The notes: generated by a model not told the origin, from the letters alone. A DNA stretch of 64,000 bases from an uncultured Christensenella sp. (GCA_910578565.1 CAJTQF010000004.1:97670-161669), one strand, 5' to 3'. Counted from the stretch's first letter, positions 53,297 through 62,146 are shown. Translations and numbers: made by a program.

Positions 53297-54559
53297 TTAT
53301 ACTATTACTGATTCGATTGCCAATACAACACCTTCAGTTGCCGTGCCGTCGACGTATCCGTTAAAGCACGCTATCAAGATACCTGCGGCGATTGCCGAAC
53401 CTATTACTCCTGCAACATTGGGTCCCATTGCATGCATCAATAGATGATTTTGCGGGTCGTATTCCCGCCCCACGTCTTCGGATATCCTTGCCGCCATAGG
53501 AACGGCGGAAACTCCTGCCGAACCTATCAAGGGATTTATTTGTCCCTTTGTAACTTTACACATTATTTTAGCAACAAGCAAACCGCCGATCGTGCCTATT
53601 ATAAACGCAAACAAGCCAAGCCCTATAATTTTTAAAGTGTCTAACGAAAGGAATATTTCACCTTTTGCCTTACTACCCACCGCAATACCAAGGAAAATCG
53701 TTATAGTGTTCATAAGACCGTTTTGGGCTTGGGTTGAAAGTCTGTCAACTACGCCCGATTCTTTAAACAGATTACCGAGCATGAGCATACCCAAAAGCGC
53801 TATTGATTGCGGAAGAATAATGCCGACTACTAATGTAACTATTAAAGGGAATAAAATCTTTTCGAGTTTGCTTACCTGACGCAACGGCTTCATCCGTATC
53901 ATTTTCTCTTTTTTGGTAGTAAGAACACGCATAAGAGGTTTCTGAATTATCGGTATGAGCGCCATATATGAATAAGCAGCAATTGCGATAGTCGGAATAT
54001 ATTTTTCGGAAAGGATGGACGTTGTCATTATTGCCGTGGGACCGTCCGCTCCGCCTATTATTGCAATTGCCGCAGCAGCTGCAACTGAAAATCCCAGTAA
54101 AATAGCGAGTATAAACGCTACAAATATTCCCAACTGTGCGCCTGCGCCAATAAGCATACTTTTAGGGTTTGCAATCAGCGGTCCGAAATCAGTCATTGCG
54201 CCTATTCCAAGGAATATCAAAGGCGGATAAATAACTTTATCGACGCCGAAATACAAATACCACAAAAGCCCGCGGGACTTTACGGTTACGTCTTCATACC
54301 CGGATAACTTATTTCCGGCTTCGTCAAAACCGTATTCACCCCAAAGCACGCTTTCCGCACCCGGTAAATTAATAAGAAACATACCGAACGCTATAGGTAA
54401 AAGAAGCATCGGTTCAAATTTCTTTACTATGGCGAGAAACATTAATACAAACGAAATCAGCAACATTACATAATTTTGCCAATCTCCCTGCACAAAACCC
54501 ATAGACTCGTACAGGTTGCCGAATATTTCGCCAAAGTTTATAAGTAAACTTTGTTGCAT
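53297..54559 (-). CDS. oadB: Sodium-pump decarboxylase, beta subunit
   Basis: The protein has 420 residues with about ten or eleven membrane helices. It decarboxylates carboxybiotin and pumps sodium ions outward. Typical segments are LIFLGIGAMTDFGPLIANP, the re-entrant region IIGGADGPTAIMTT with the sodium-binding Asp, and GSAGVSAVPMAARISEDVG. The N-terminal ~70 residues are longer than in some relatives, as in many clostridial forms. CGGAGG precedes the start. Confidence 0.94.
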   Translation of the reverse strand: MQQSLLINFGEIFGNLYESMGFVQGDWQNYVMLLISFVLMFLAIVKKFEPMLLLPIAFGMFLINLPGAESVLWGEYGFDEAGNKLSGYEDVTVKSRGLLWYLYFGVDKVIYPPLIFLGIGAMTDFGPLIANPKSMLIGAGAQLGIFVAFILAILLGFSVAAAAAIAIIGGADGPTAIMTTSILSEKYIPTIAIAAYSYMALIPIIQKPLMRVLTTKKEKMIRMKPLRQVSKLEKILFPLIVTLVVGIILPQSIALLGMLMLGNLFKESGVVDRLSTQAQNGLMNTITIFLGIAVGSKAKGEIFLSLDTLKIIGLGLFAFIIGTIGGLLVAKIMCKVTKGQINPLIGSAGVSAVPMAARISEDVGREYDPQNHLLMHAMGPNVAGVIGSAIAAGILIACFNGYVDGTATEGVVLAIESVIV

Positions 54560-54572
54560 ACAGCCTCCGAAA

Positions 54573-54923
54573 TCAGCTTATTACGGCAAGCACCGCGTTC
54601 GTTTCTACATTAGCGCCTTTGACAACGCCAAACGTAACTTTTCCGTCGCAGGGCGCGGTAATTTCATTATCCATTTTCATCGCTTCGAGAACCATTATGG
54701 GTTGGTCCTTTTTCACTGCGCTACCGTCGGCAACCAAAAGATTTTTAATCAGACCCGGAAAAGGCGACAAAACTTTTTCTCCTTCCGCAGAAATTTTTTG
54801 CGCTTTGGGTGCAACCGGAGCTACAGCCTGAACCGGAGTACTTTCTGCCACTACACCGTTTTCAACTTCGTCAACGCCTACGGAATAACTTTTTCCGTCA
54901 ATAGTTACAATAAAATTACGCAT
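54573..54923 (-). CDS. Biotin carboxyl carrier protein of the decarboxylase
   Basis: The protein has 116 residues. The C-terminal biotinyl domain (~50-116) has VLEAMKMDNEI, with K83 as the biotin site. A Pro/Ala-rich linker (TPVQAVAPVAPKAQ) joins a short N-terminal part. It carries carboxyl groups between the carboxyltransferases and the membrane beta subunit, like the 1.3S subunit of transcarboxylase or the gamma subunit of methylmalonyl-CoA and glutaconyl-CoA decarboxylases. Confidence 0.93.
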   Translation of the reverse strand: MRNFIVTIDGKSYSVGVDEVENGVVAESTPVQAVAPVAPKAQKISAEGEKVLSPFPGLIKNLLVADGSAVKKDQPIMVLEAMKMDNEITAPCDGKVTFGVVKGANVETNAVLAVIS

Positions 54924-54938
54924 ATATCAAAATTCTCC

Positions 54939-55295
54939 TTATAGCCTTTTTATTCTTCTTACCTTAAATTCACATTCGGGTTTTTCTTCACTGTAATAAG
55001 CCATAATAGCGGCCACTATAGCGACTTTTATTTCATCGGTTAAACCGTCTTCACTAATTTCTTCGGCATTAACTTTTTCGACCTTTTTTGCTTTCTTTGG
55101 TCTTCTTGTCAGGAATGCAAGATTATCGGTCTTTCTTAAAATCAACCCCAAAAGCCAAATTATGAAAATAATAATTACAATTCCGACCAATACGACTACA
55201 AAACCTATCAGCGCATATATAAGAGCTTCTGCCTTATTGCTGAAATAAAAATTTCCGTCTTGATTCGGGATTATATCAAGCAAAGCATTCAGCAT
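54939..55295 (-). CDS. OadG-like small membrane subunit
   Basis: The protein has 118 residues. One membrane helix lies at ~30-53 (FVVVLVGIVIIIFIIWLLGL), followed by a basic stretch and an acidic region; near the C-terminus DEIKVAIVAAIMAYYSEE matches the conserved tail of OadG-type gamma/delta subunits, which hold the complex together at the membrane. GAGG precedes the start. Confidence 0.85.
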   Translation of the reverse strand: MLNALLDIIPNQDGNFYFSNKAEALIYALIGFVVVLVGIVIIIFIIWLLGLILRKTDNLAFLTRRPKKAKKVEKVNAEEISEDGLTDEIKVAIVAAIMAYYSEEKPECEFKVRRIKRL

Positions 55296-55302
55296 TATTA
55301 CC

Positions 55303-56679
55303 TCACTTTACAAGCATCTGCAACGATGCAACCAGATATTGTTTTATAAATGAAGGTTGAATAATATTGTCTATATAACCGCCCTTTGCCGCATTCACGG
55401 GATCGGAATTTTCATCGGAATACCTTTCGGTAAGTTTTTTCTTATCAACTTTCTTTTCGTCTGAAAATTCTATCTCTGCTCCCTGAACATCATCAAACAA
55501 CGCAATTTTAGAATTTGCAAAAGCATACGAATAGTCGTAACCCATATTTTTTGCCGCAAAAACGGTATAACCCAGCCCAATCGCCTTACCGACCACAACA
55601 GAAATTTTCGCCGAATCGATACAGTCGAGAATAGAAACATATTCGCCTATTTCTTTAATCACAAGGCTGTTATTTGTTTCAATATTTTCTTCGATACCCA
55701 ATGTATTTACAAAGGTAACATAAGGCAAACCGTAACAGCAGGCAAATTCCGCAAATTCTTTTATTTTTCTCACGTTAACAGCATTCAAGCTCACGCCGTT
55801 TTCACCGTCAAATATAACGGCTGCAACCGATATCCCGCCTATTCTACCAAGCAAGCATTTTATTTCGGGCGCACAGGCAGAGCCGATTTCCAAATAACTA
55901 TCTTTATCTAATACGGATAGCAGAGTTTCGCAATCAACTTTTTTATCAAGTGCGGCAATTGTCTTGTTAAGTTCGTTGCTCTCATTGACAGCAGAAGCCA
56001 ACAGAGCGTTGATTTTTATTATTTTATCTTTTACTTCGGATAAATTTTTAACATTGAACGAAACAAGATTTGATTTGTTTAAACCGTTAACACTGCCGAC
56101 GTTAAATTTATCAATGTTTTTACCGCTTTTTGCAGAAATAACCAGCGGACTGTTTGCCGCAAGCACACTCTTTTTATCAATAAAGAATGTAAAATCGCAT
56201 AACCCCGCAAGCACCGCAATTTGTCCATATACTTCTCCGTCAACAATAAGGTATTGCGGAACTGTTCCTTTAAGCTGCGACGCTTTCAAAATTAAAGACG
56301 CCAACCCTTCCAATACGTTTATGCCTTCGCCTATCTGAACGCCGAGCGACGACAGAAAATAAATTACAGGCGTTGAAGTTTTTTCCGCTTGGTTTATGCA
56401 CTTGGCGATTTTTTCACAGTTTGCTTTGCTTACGCCGCCGGAAAGTACCGCACTGTTTTGTGCGACGATATAAAAAGGATAGTCTTTTACGGTTGCAAAC
56501 CCGGTAACGACACCTTCTCCTTCGGCTTCTTCGCCATAAAAATCATTTTGTGAAAAGCTGAATGCAGAAAGCTCGACAAAGCTGTTATCATCAATAATCG
56601 CATTTATATCTTTACGGATATCTTTGCCGATATCGGTAATTTTTTTTCTGCGCATCTGCAATAAGCGTATTTTATCCAT
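55303..56679 (-). CDS. Diverged acyl-CoA carboxyltransferase-like subunit
   Basis: I choose the ATG at 56679 (458 residues) because AAGGAG lies just upstream. The crotonase-like carboxyltransferase layout is clear (GVVTGFATVKDYPFYIVAQN; later FVNTLGIEENIE and GKAIGLGYTVFAAKNMG). It is shorter than MmdA/12S proteins (~510). The Gly-rich oxyanion motifs are altered: SGGARIQEG is read as SLGVQIGEG, and the CAGGA and PGF-type sites are not preserved. It may use another substrate or have lost activity. First gene of the oad operon. Confidence 0.8.
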   Translation of the reverse strand: MDKIRLLQMRRKKITDIGKDIRKDINAIIDDNSFVELSAFSFSQNDFYGEEAEGEGVVTGFATVKDYPFYIVAQNSAVLSGGVSKANCEKIAKCINQAEKTSTPVIYFLSSLGVQIGEGINVLEGLASLILKASQLKGTVPQYLIVDGEVYGQIAVLAGLCDFTFFIDKKSVLAANSPLVISAKSGKNIDKFNVGSVNGLNKSNLVSFNVKNLSEVKDKIIKINALLASAVNESNELNKTIAALDKKVDCETLLSVLDKDSYLEIGSACAPEIKCLLGRIGGISVAAVIFDGENGVSLNAVNVRKIKEFAEFACCYGLPYVTFVNTLGIEENIETNNSLVIKEIGEYVSILDCIDSAKISVVVGKAIGLGYTVFAAKNMGYDYSYAFANSKIALFDDVQGAEIEFSDEKKVDKKKLTERYSDENSDPVNAAKGGYIDNIIQPSFIKQYLVASLQMLVK

Positions 56680-56714
56680 ATAATACTCCTTAAATGCCAA
56701 ATTCCTACATATAT

Positions 56715-56742
56715 ATTTTAACAGATAATTATTTATTTGCAA
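56715..56742 (-). promoter_or_regulatory. Promoter of the decarboxylase operon
   Basis: On the - strand: TTGCAA (56742-56737), a 16-bp spacer and TAAAAT (56720-56715), about 36 nt before the ATG at 56679. Confidence 0.55.
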
Positions 56743-56773
56743 ACTATTTATAGATAAAAAATTTACGAATTAT

Positions 56774-56808
56774 AAAAAACTCTTGGTCAATCTGATCAAG
56801 AGTTTTTT
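56774..56808. terminator. Intrinsic terminator after the TVP38-like gene
   Basis: AAAAAACTCTTG / CAAGAGTTTTTT (12 bp, perfect) surrounds an 11-nt loop. A T-run on the - strand ends transcripts of the gene at 56820. Confidence 0.85.
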
Positions 56809-56819
56809 AATTTAAACCG

Positions 56820-57725
56820 CTATTGCCGTTTTTTTATTTTCAGTTTGGTTTTAATAAATTTATCTATTTTATCGGAATATTTACAAACCAACCAGAATGC
56901 CGCTATAATAAGCGCGGCTATAGCTATCCAGATTAGTATGCCCCACCAGGTATTGAACGGTATTAAATCAACCGAATAAGCTGTAGTCGCAACAGATATT
57001 GCGCGCGTCAGCACTATCATAACAAGGAAATACGGCCAGGACATTGAAGATAGTCCCGCGACAAAGCACAATATATCGTCCGGAAACATAGGTAGCAAAA
57101 ACATTATCGATAAAATCAAGTAGTCTTTGCCTTTTAATTTTTTCATCCACTTATCAAGAGCGTCTTCCCCTACTATCCACTTTACCGCTTTATATCCCAC
57201 AACACGACCTATGGCAAAAGCCACGATTGAACCCAACACAATGCCAATAAAACTGAAAAGAGTACACTTTAACGGTCCGAAAAGCGCAACTCCCGCCGCC
57301 ACTGCAATAGAACCCGGCACCGGCAATATTATTACTTGTAAAAAGCAGAACAATATATATAACACTACAGCCCAACTACCGAAATCGGCGATGTAATCAC
57401 GCAGTGCCTGCATACTGTTTATTTTAGTTATAAATCCGGTGGCACAGATTGCAAAAAACACCACCGCGCAAAAATCCAAAAATATAAGTGCACAAAATAT
57501 CAGTCTGTAAAGAGCTTGTTTATTAAGTAAATACAAAATAACATACAACAAAGCAAGAATAAATATCACGCCTACCGCTATTGACATAAGCAGCGCATGA
57601 TGTTCACGGATAAACGGCAGACTTTCATAAGAAAGCCCATACGCAGTAAAAACAATGGCAACCGCACTGAAAAGAACGGCTGCCAAAATATTAAAAGAAT
57701 GTTTCAAACTTTGATTAACTTTCAT
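56820..57725 (-). CDS. TVP38/TMEM64-type membrane protein
   Basis: The protein has 301 residues with six to seven membrane helices. The VTT (SNARE-associated) domain is shown by ILPVPGSIAVAAGVALFG, the G-rich helix GIVLGSIVAFAIGRVVG and FPDDILCFVAGLSSMS. Related DedA-superfamily proteins move or flip lipids; the exact substrate is unknown. AAGG lies 10 nt before the start. Confidence 0.85.
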   Translation of the reverse strand: MKVNQSLKHSFNILAAVLFSAVAIVFTAYGLSYESLPFIREHHALLMSIAVGVIFILALLYVILYLLNKQALYRLIFCALIFLDFCAVVFFAICATGFITKINSMQALRDYIADFGSWAVVLYILFCFLQVIILPVPGSIAVAAGVALFGPLKCTLFSFIGIVLGSIVAFAIGRVVGYKAVKWIVGEDALDKWMKKLKGKDYLILSIMFLLPMFPDDILCFVAGLSSMSWPYFLVMIVLTRAISVATTAYSVDLIPFNTWWGILIWIAIAALIIAAFWLVCKYSDKIDKFIKTKLKIKKRQ

Positions 57726-57784
57726 TATATAGCCTTAAAAGACGCTCAGCTCTTTACATATATTATATTGTAAAAAGCGACTTT

Positions 57785-58231
57785 TTATAATGAAGTTTTA
57801 AATTTTTTTATCGCATCTGTCGCAAGTTTGTCGCAGATATTGTTAAATTTATTATCCGCGTGTCCCTTTACTTTGATAAAATGTAAATTGTGTTTCCGCG
57901 ACAATCCATATAAAACTTGCCATAAATCAACGTTCTGAACGGGTTTGTTATCAGATTTTTTCCAGCCGGAACGTTGCCAATCGGAAATCCAGCCCTGCAA
58001 AAAAGCATTTACAACATAGGCGGAATCACTGTACACGTCTACTTCGCAATCATATTTAAGGTTTTTTAATCCTTCGATAACGGCAGTGATTTCCATACGG
58101 TTATTAGTAGTATTATCTTCAGCGCCCGAAACATGTTTTTCATGTCCGTTATAAATGAGAACCGCGCCCCAACCGCCAACACCCGGATTGCCCGAACAGG
58201 CACCGTCTGTATACAGCGTCACTTTTTTCAT
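57785..58231 (-). CDS. rnhA: Ribonuclease HI
   Basis: The protein has 148 residues and cuts RNA in RNA-DNA hybrids. The four acidic metal ligands are in place: D9 (YTDGACSGNPG), E47 (NNRMEIT), D69 (VYSDSAYV) and a C-terminal Asp in GHADNKFN. It overlaps proC by 4 nt (ATGA), with AAAGGA inside proC as ribosome binding site. Confidence 0.95.
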   Translation of the reverse strand: MKKVTLYTDGACSGNPGVGGWGAVLIYNGHEKHVSGAEDNTTNNRMEITAVIEGLKNLKYDCEVDVYSDSAYVVNAFLQGWISDWQRSGWKKSDNKPVQNVDLWQVLYGLSRKHNLHFIKVKGHADNKFNNICDKLATDAIKKFKTSL

Positions 58232-59037
58232 TTATCGCTGTTTTCCTTTAAACGCTTGACGCCAGCGTCTACCGCATCGGAAATTGTTCCGCTGAAATTG
58301 TTCTTTTCAAAAGTTTTTACACCCTCAATAGCAACGCTTCCCTTTCCGCAAGCCTGTACAAGCAATTCCGCCAATGTCTGCTCTTCTCGCTGAACCATCT
58401 CCGCTGCGCCCAATACCGTCTGAACTGCTAATACTTTTGCTTCATTCTTGGGCAACCCTTGCTTTGCGCCTGCATCAATTAGGCTGTCAATGAACATTAA
58501 TGCATACGCCGGACCGCCACCGCTTAAACCTTCGACTGCGTCCATTTTACTTTCGTCGACACAGACGATAGTGCCTAAATTATCAAAAACCTTACTTATG
58601 AATTCTATGTCGTCAAGCGACTTATAATCGGACATATCCAAGCCGATTGCTCCGCTACCGATAAAGCACGGCATATTAATAACTGCGCGCGCAACCCTTA
58701 CCGCATGTAAACCGAAAGCGTTTTTAACCGCATTTTTCTTTACGCCGGAAATAAGCGTTATAAGTTTTTCGGGAACAACATTCCCAAAACTCTTTATTAC
58801 ATTTTCAAAATTTGCACAGCCAACCGCCAAAATCACGAATTCGCAATTTTCGGCAACATACTTATTATCTGTAGTTGTCCCGACACCGAGATAGCTTACT
58901 TTTTCAAGCTCCTTTTCCGAAACGTCGCTGACAATAATTTTCTTTTCGCTCAAAAAATCGGACAAAACTAATCCGCGCAATATGCAATGCGCTTTATAGC
59001 CGCAACCGATTATACCCAACTTAAAGTGTTTTTTCAT
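58228..59037 (-). CDS. proC: Pyrroline-5-carboxylate reductase
   Basis: I choose the ATG at 59037 (269 residues), preceded by CGGAGAA, not the longer frame from 59067. The NAD(P)-binding start is KLGIIGCGYKA, and the C-terminal dimer/active region has GLSGGGPAYALMFIDSLID. It makes proline from pyrroline-5-carboxylate. The usual GxGxxG is seen as GCGYKA, which is somewhat atypical. Translationally coupled to rnhA. Confidence 0.9.
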   Translation of the reverse strand: MKKHFKLGIIGCGYKAHCILRGLVLSDFLSEKKIIVSDVSEKELEKVSYLGVGTTTDNKYVAENCEFVILAVGCANFENVIKSFGNVVPEKLITLISGVKKNAVKNAFGLHAVRVARAVINMPCFIGSGAIGLDMSDYKSLDDIEFISKVFDNLGTIVCVDESKMDAVEGLSGGGPAYALMFIDSLIDAGAKQGLPKNEAKVLAVQTVLGAAEMVQREEQTLAELLVQACGKGSVAIEGVKTFEKNNFSGTISDAVDAGVKRLKENSDK

Positions 59038-59056
59038 AAATATTCTCCGAAAACAG

Positions 59057-59085
59057 TTGACTAACAAAAATGGTTATTATATAAT
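59057..59085 (+). promoter_or_regulatory. Promoter of tRNA-Trp
   Basis: TTGACT (59057-59062), a 17-bp spacer and TATAAT (59080-59085), 15 nt before the tRNA. Divergent from proC. Confidence 0.85.
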
Positions 59086-59100
59086 AAATTCGTTATTTTT

Positions 59101-59175
59101 AGGGGAGTAGCTCAACGGTAGAGTCGCGGTCTCCAAAACCGTCGGTTGCATGTTCGAATCGTGTCTCCCCTGCCA
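59101..59175 (+). tRNA. tRNA-Trp (anticodon CCA)
   Basis: The 7-bp acceptor stem pairs AGGGGAG with CTCCCCT, followed by G and an encoded CCA. The anticodon loop CTCCAAA gives CCA, which reads the Trp codon UGG. D-arm, anticodon stem (one G-U pair) and T-arm (TTCGAAT loop) are all present. A single tRNA with its own promoter and terminator. Confidence 0.95.
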
Positions 59176-59202
59176 AAACCACTCAAAACGAGTGGTTTTT
59201 TT
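59176..59202. terminator. Terminator after tRNA-Trp
   Basis: AAAACCACTC / GAGTGGTTTT with a 5-nt loop, then a T-run. It starts at the CCA end and also faces the end of purB on the other strand. Confidence 0.9.
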
Positions 59203-59263
59203 ATTGTTTTTATAAAGTTTAAGTGAATTATGTCAAGCATAGTACGTTGCAAATCGTAAAATT

Positions 59264-60697
59264 TTATACTTTTACTTCACCTTTTTGCCCTAAAAGAGCC
59301 TTGTTTTTCTTTAATAAAGGCTCAACTTCATTCTCAATAAATTCGACGGTCTGCGACGGCGCTCTGCCGATAAATTTAGTAGCATCTAAAATAGTATCAA
59401 GTTTATCGTGTACTGCGGCAAAAGTTTTATCAGCCTTAATCAATTCGATAAGGTTGTTTTCTTTACCGTCCGCTTTTACGTGTTTTCCGGCTTCCATTGA
59501 AAGCACCCTTATTTTTTCGTGCAATTCCTGCCTGTTTCCGCCCGCTTTCACACACTCCATCATTATATTTTCGGTAGCCATAAAAGGCAGTTCGGCTGCA
59601 ATATGTTTTGCAATAACTTTATCGTATACTACAAGATTTTCCGAAACGTTCATATAGACGTTAAGTATGCCGTCAAGCGCAAGAAAAGCCTGAGCTAAAA
59701 CTATTCTTCTGTTTGCGGAGTCGTCAAGCGTTCTCTCAAACCATTGGGTTCCCGCAGTAATCGCGCAGTTTACCGGAAGAGAAATGACAAATCTCGCAAG
59801 CGAACCCATTCTTTCACTGCGCATAGGATTACGCTTATAAGCCATTGCCGAAGACCCGATTTGCGATTTTTCAAACGGCTCTTCAATCTCTTTCATATTC
59901 TGCAAAATTCTTATATCATTTGAAAATTTATATGCGCTCTGCGCGATCTGGGAAAGCACGCAAAGAACGTTATAGTCAAATTTTCTGGGATAGGTCTGTC
60001 CGGTTACGCCGTAAACTTTTTCATAACCGAGTTTTTTAATAACTCGCTTTTCAAGTTCCTTGACTTTATTTTCGTCCCCGCCGAAAAGCTCCATAAAACT
60101 TGCCTGCGTACCTGTTGTACCTTTCACGCCGCGGAGCTTTAATGATGCCTGTAAATTTTCAAGATTGTTATAATCAATTGTCAAATCCTGCAACCAAAGC
60201 GTCGCGCGCTTGCCCACCGTAGTAAGCTGTGCGGGCTGTAAATGAGTAAAGCCCAACGTAGGTAAATCTTTATATCTGAGCGCAAATATGCGTAACTTAT
60301 CCATTACGTTTACAAGTTTTGCCTTAATTATATTCAGCGCATCGTTCAAAATAATAAGCTCTGAATTACAATCGACAAAGCAACTTGTAGCGCCCAAATG
60401 AATTATCGGCATAGCCGACTTAGCCTGTTCACCAAACGCATGCACGTGCGCCATAACGTCGTGGCGGACTTCGCGTTCAAATTTTTCCGCAAGCTCGAAA
60501 TTTATATCTTCGGCATACTTTTTCATTTCGTCAATCTGTGACGGGGTAATGTTTAAGCCGAGTTCCATTTCCGATTCGGCAAGAGCAATCCAAAGTTTTC
60601 TCCAAAGCCTGAATCTCTTTTCATCAGAAAAATTTTCAGCCATCAAACGGCTGGCGTATCTGGTAATTAAGGGGTTATGATATACGCTGTTATCCAT
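59264..60697 (-). CDS. purB: Adenylosuccinate lyase
   Basis: The protein has 477 residues and acts twice in purine synthesis: SAICAR to AICAR and adenylosuccinate to AMP. The signature loop reads GSSAMAYKRNPMRSERMG, with Ala where most relatives have Pro. LGATSCFVDCN, FTHLQPAQLTTVGKRA and TQWFERTLDDSANRR are further marks. The length fits the long clade that includes the human enzyme. CGGAGAA precedes the start. Last gene of the dCMP deaminase-cyclophilin-purB run. Confidence 0.94.
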   Translation of the reverse strand: MDNSVYHNPLITRYASRLMAENFSDEKRFRLWRKLWIALAESEMELGLNITPSQIDEMKKYAEDINFELAEKFEREVRHDVMAHVHAFGEQAKSAMPIIHLGATSCFVDCNSELIILNDALNIIKAKLVNVMDKLRIFALRYKDLPTLGFTHLQPAQLTTVGKRATLWLQDLTIDYNNLENLQASLKLRGVKGTTGTQASFMELFGGDENKVKELEKRVIKKLGYEKVYGVTGQTYPRKFDYNVLCVLSQIAQSAYKFSNDIRILQNMKEIEEPFEKSQIGSSAMAYKRNPMRSERMGSLARFVISLPVNCAITAGTQWFERTLDDSANRRIVLAQAFLALDGILNVYMNVSENLVVYDKVIAKHIAAELPFMATENIMMECVKAGGNRQELHEKIRVLSMEAGKHVKADGKENNLIELIKADKTFAAVHDKLDTILDATKFIGRAPSQTVEFIENEVEPLLKKNKALLGQKGEVKV

Positions 60698-60712
60698 AGT
60701 TCTTTCTCCGAA

Positions 60713-61234
60713 TTAATATTTGACTGGCTGGGGATATTCTACGCCGAAAGTCTGAACAGTAACCTTTCTCATAATCTGCGGCGATTTGGGTTTGTCATTC
60801 CAATCGGTTGCGGTCGACGCAATTTCGTCCACCGTTTCTATACCTTCGGTCACTTTACCGAAAGCCGCATACTGCCCGTCCAAATGTGAAGCGTTTTTAT
60901 GCATAATAAAGAACTGCGAACCCGCGCTGTTGGGCGACATTGCACGCGCCATAGAAAGAACGCCGCGTTCGTGCTTTATATTGTTATTTGTATAACCGTT
61001 TAAAGCAAACTCGCCTTTGATATTATAACCGGGACCGCCGGTTCCCACTCCTGCGGGATCTCCGCCCTGAATCATAAATCCGAATATTACACGGTGAAAA
61101 ATTAATCCGTCGTAAAATCCGCTTGATACAAGACTTATAAAATTGTTAACCGTATTGGGCGCTTTATCGGGATAAAGTTCGGCTTTTATAATTTTACCGT
61201 CCGCCATTTCAATAGTAACTACGGGATTTTGCAT
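60713..61234 (-). CDS. Cyclophilin-type peptidyl-prolyl isomerase
   Basis: The protein has 173 residues and speeds cis-trans turns at proline. FHRVIFGFMIQGGDPAGVGT with the catalytic Arg, then GVLSMARAMSPNSAGSQFFI and YAAFGKVTEGIETVD, are typical. No signal peptide, so it is cytoplasmic. TAAGGAG is well placed. It lies 15 nt before purB in the operon. Confidence 0.94.
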   Translation of the reverse strand: MQNPVVTIEMADGKIIKAELYPDKAPNTVNNFISLVSSGFYDGLIFHRVIFGFMIQGGDPAGVGTGGPGYNIKGEFALNGYTNNNIKHERGVLSMARAMSPNSAGSQFFIMHKNASHLDGQYAAFGKVTEGIETVDEIASTATDWNDKPKSPQIMRKVTVQTFGVEYPQPVKY

Positions 61235-61243
61235 ATTTACTCC

Positions 61244-61696
61244 TTATAAATCGCAATATTTTTGAAGTTCAACGCCTGCTTCTTTAAATAACTGTAAAGA
61301 AAAATCGTCGGGGTAGCCTTCTTTATAGACAACACGGGTTATACCCGAATTAATTATTATTTTAGCGCAAATCACACAGGGCTGGTGAGTGCAATAAAGA
61401 GTACAGCCTTCAACGCTGCACCCCACTCTCGCAGCCTGAATTATCGCATTCTGCTCTGCGTGAACGGCATAACACAACTCGTGCATAGTACCGCTTTTTA
61501 TATTCATTTTTTTGCGCATACACTCTTTTTTATCTACGCAACTTTTGATGCCCTGCGGCGCTCCGTTATAACCGGTCGCGATAACGCGTTTGTTTTTTAC
61601 TATAACCGCGCCTATTTTTCTGTTTTCCTGATAACAACTTGACCAATGACCTATTTGTTCGGTCATTTCCATAAATCTTTTGTCCCACTTATCCAT
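61244..61696 (-). CDS. dCMP deaminase (ComEB family)
   Basis: The protein has 150 residues. The zinc-binding HAE (AVHAEQNAIIQAA) and PCVIC motifs of cytidine/deoxycytidylate deaminases are clear, with an extra Cys/His-rich segment (CVDKKECMRKKM) as in ComEB. It makes dUMP from dCMP for thymidylate synthesis. AAGGAC precedes the start. Confidence 0.92.
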   Translation of the reverse strand: MDKWDKRFMEMTEQIGHWSSCYQENRKIGAVIVKNKRVIATGYNGAPQGIKSCVDKKECMRKKMNIKSGTMHELCYAVHAEQNAIIQAARVGCSVEGCTLYCTHQPCVICAKIIINSGITRVVYKEGYPDDFSLQLFKEAGVELQKYCDL

Positions 61697-61725
61697 AAGT
61701 ATTTCAGTCCTTTTTCATTTGAATT

Positions 61726-61754
61726 ATTGTATCACAGATTTTTATAAATTGCAA
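61726..61754 (-). promoter_or_regulatory. Promoter of the dCMP deaminase operon
   Basis: On the - strand: TTGCAA (61754-61749), a 17-bp spacer and TACAAT (61731-61726), 30 nt before the start codon. Confidence 0.7.
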
Positions 61755-61772
61755 TTTTTTACATTATTATGT

Positions 61773-61801
61773 TTGACTTTATTTTTGCAAGTTTATAAAA
61801 T
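61773..61801 (+). promoter_or_regulatory. Sigma-A promoter of groESL
   Basis: TTGACT (61773-61778), a 17-bp spacer and TAAAAT (61796-61801), 40 nt before groES. No CIRCE inverted repeat lies around it. Confidence 0.8.
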
Positions 61802-61841
61802 ATCTGTACTAAAAAAGAATTATATTTCGGAGGATTTCAAA

Positions 61842-62126
61842 ATGACAATTAAACCGTTATTCGATAAAGTTGTCGTAGAAGGGCTTAAAGCCGAAGAAAA
61901 GACAAAAAGCGGACTTTATTTAACTTCTGCCGCACAAGAAAAACCCGCAACCTGCGTAGTTATCGCAGTTGGTCCCGGCGGAATTGTGGACGGCAAGGAA
62001 GTAAAAATGCAGGTCAAAGTAGGCGATAAGGTTCTGCTTGCAAAATACAGCGGAACCGAAGTAAAAATGGACGATAAAGAATATACGATAATACGCCAAA
62101 GCGATATATTGGCGATTGTCGACTAA
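61842..62126 (+). CDS. groS: Co-chaperonin GroES
   Basis: The protein has 94 residues. The ATG at 61842 follows CGGAGGA; a longer open frame upstream has no such support. IKPLFDKVVVEGLKAEEKTK, the mobile loop SGLYLTSAAQEKP and VGDKVLLAKYSGTEVK are typical. It forms the seven-subunit lid of GroEL. 20 nt ahead of groEL. Confidence 0.96.
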   Translation: MTIKPLFDKVVVEGLKAEEKTKSGLYLTSAAQEKPATCVVIAVGPGGIVDGKEVKMQVKVGDKVLLAKYSGTEVKMDDKEYTIIRQSDILAIVD

Positions 62127-62146
62127 TAATAAGGAGCATTTGAATT

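Noticed and set aside
61763..61780. AGTCAAA half-site like a CtsR operator upstream of groES
   Set aside because: Only one heptad is present on the - strand; the second of the direct repeat is missing, and it overlaps the TTGACT promoter element.
61680..61841. Extension of groES by 54 residues
   Set aside because: It runs across the groESL promoter; the ATG at 61842 has CGGAGGA at the right distance and begins the normal GroES sequence.
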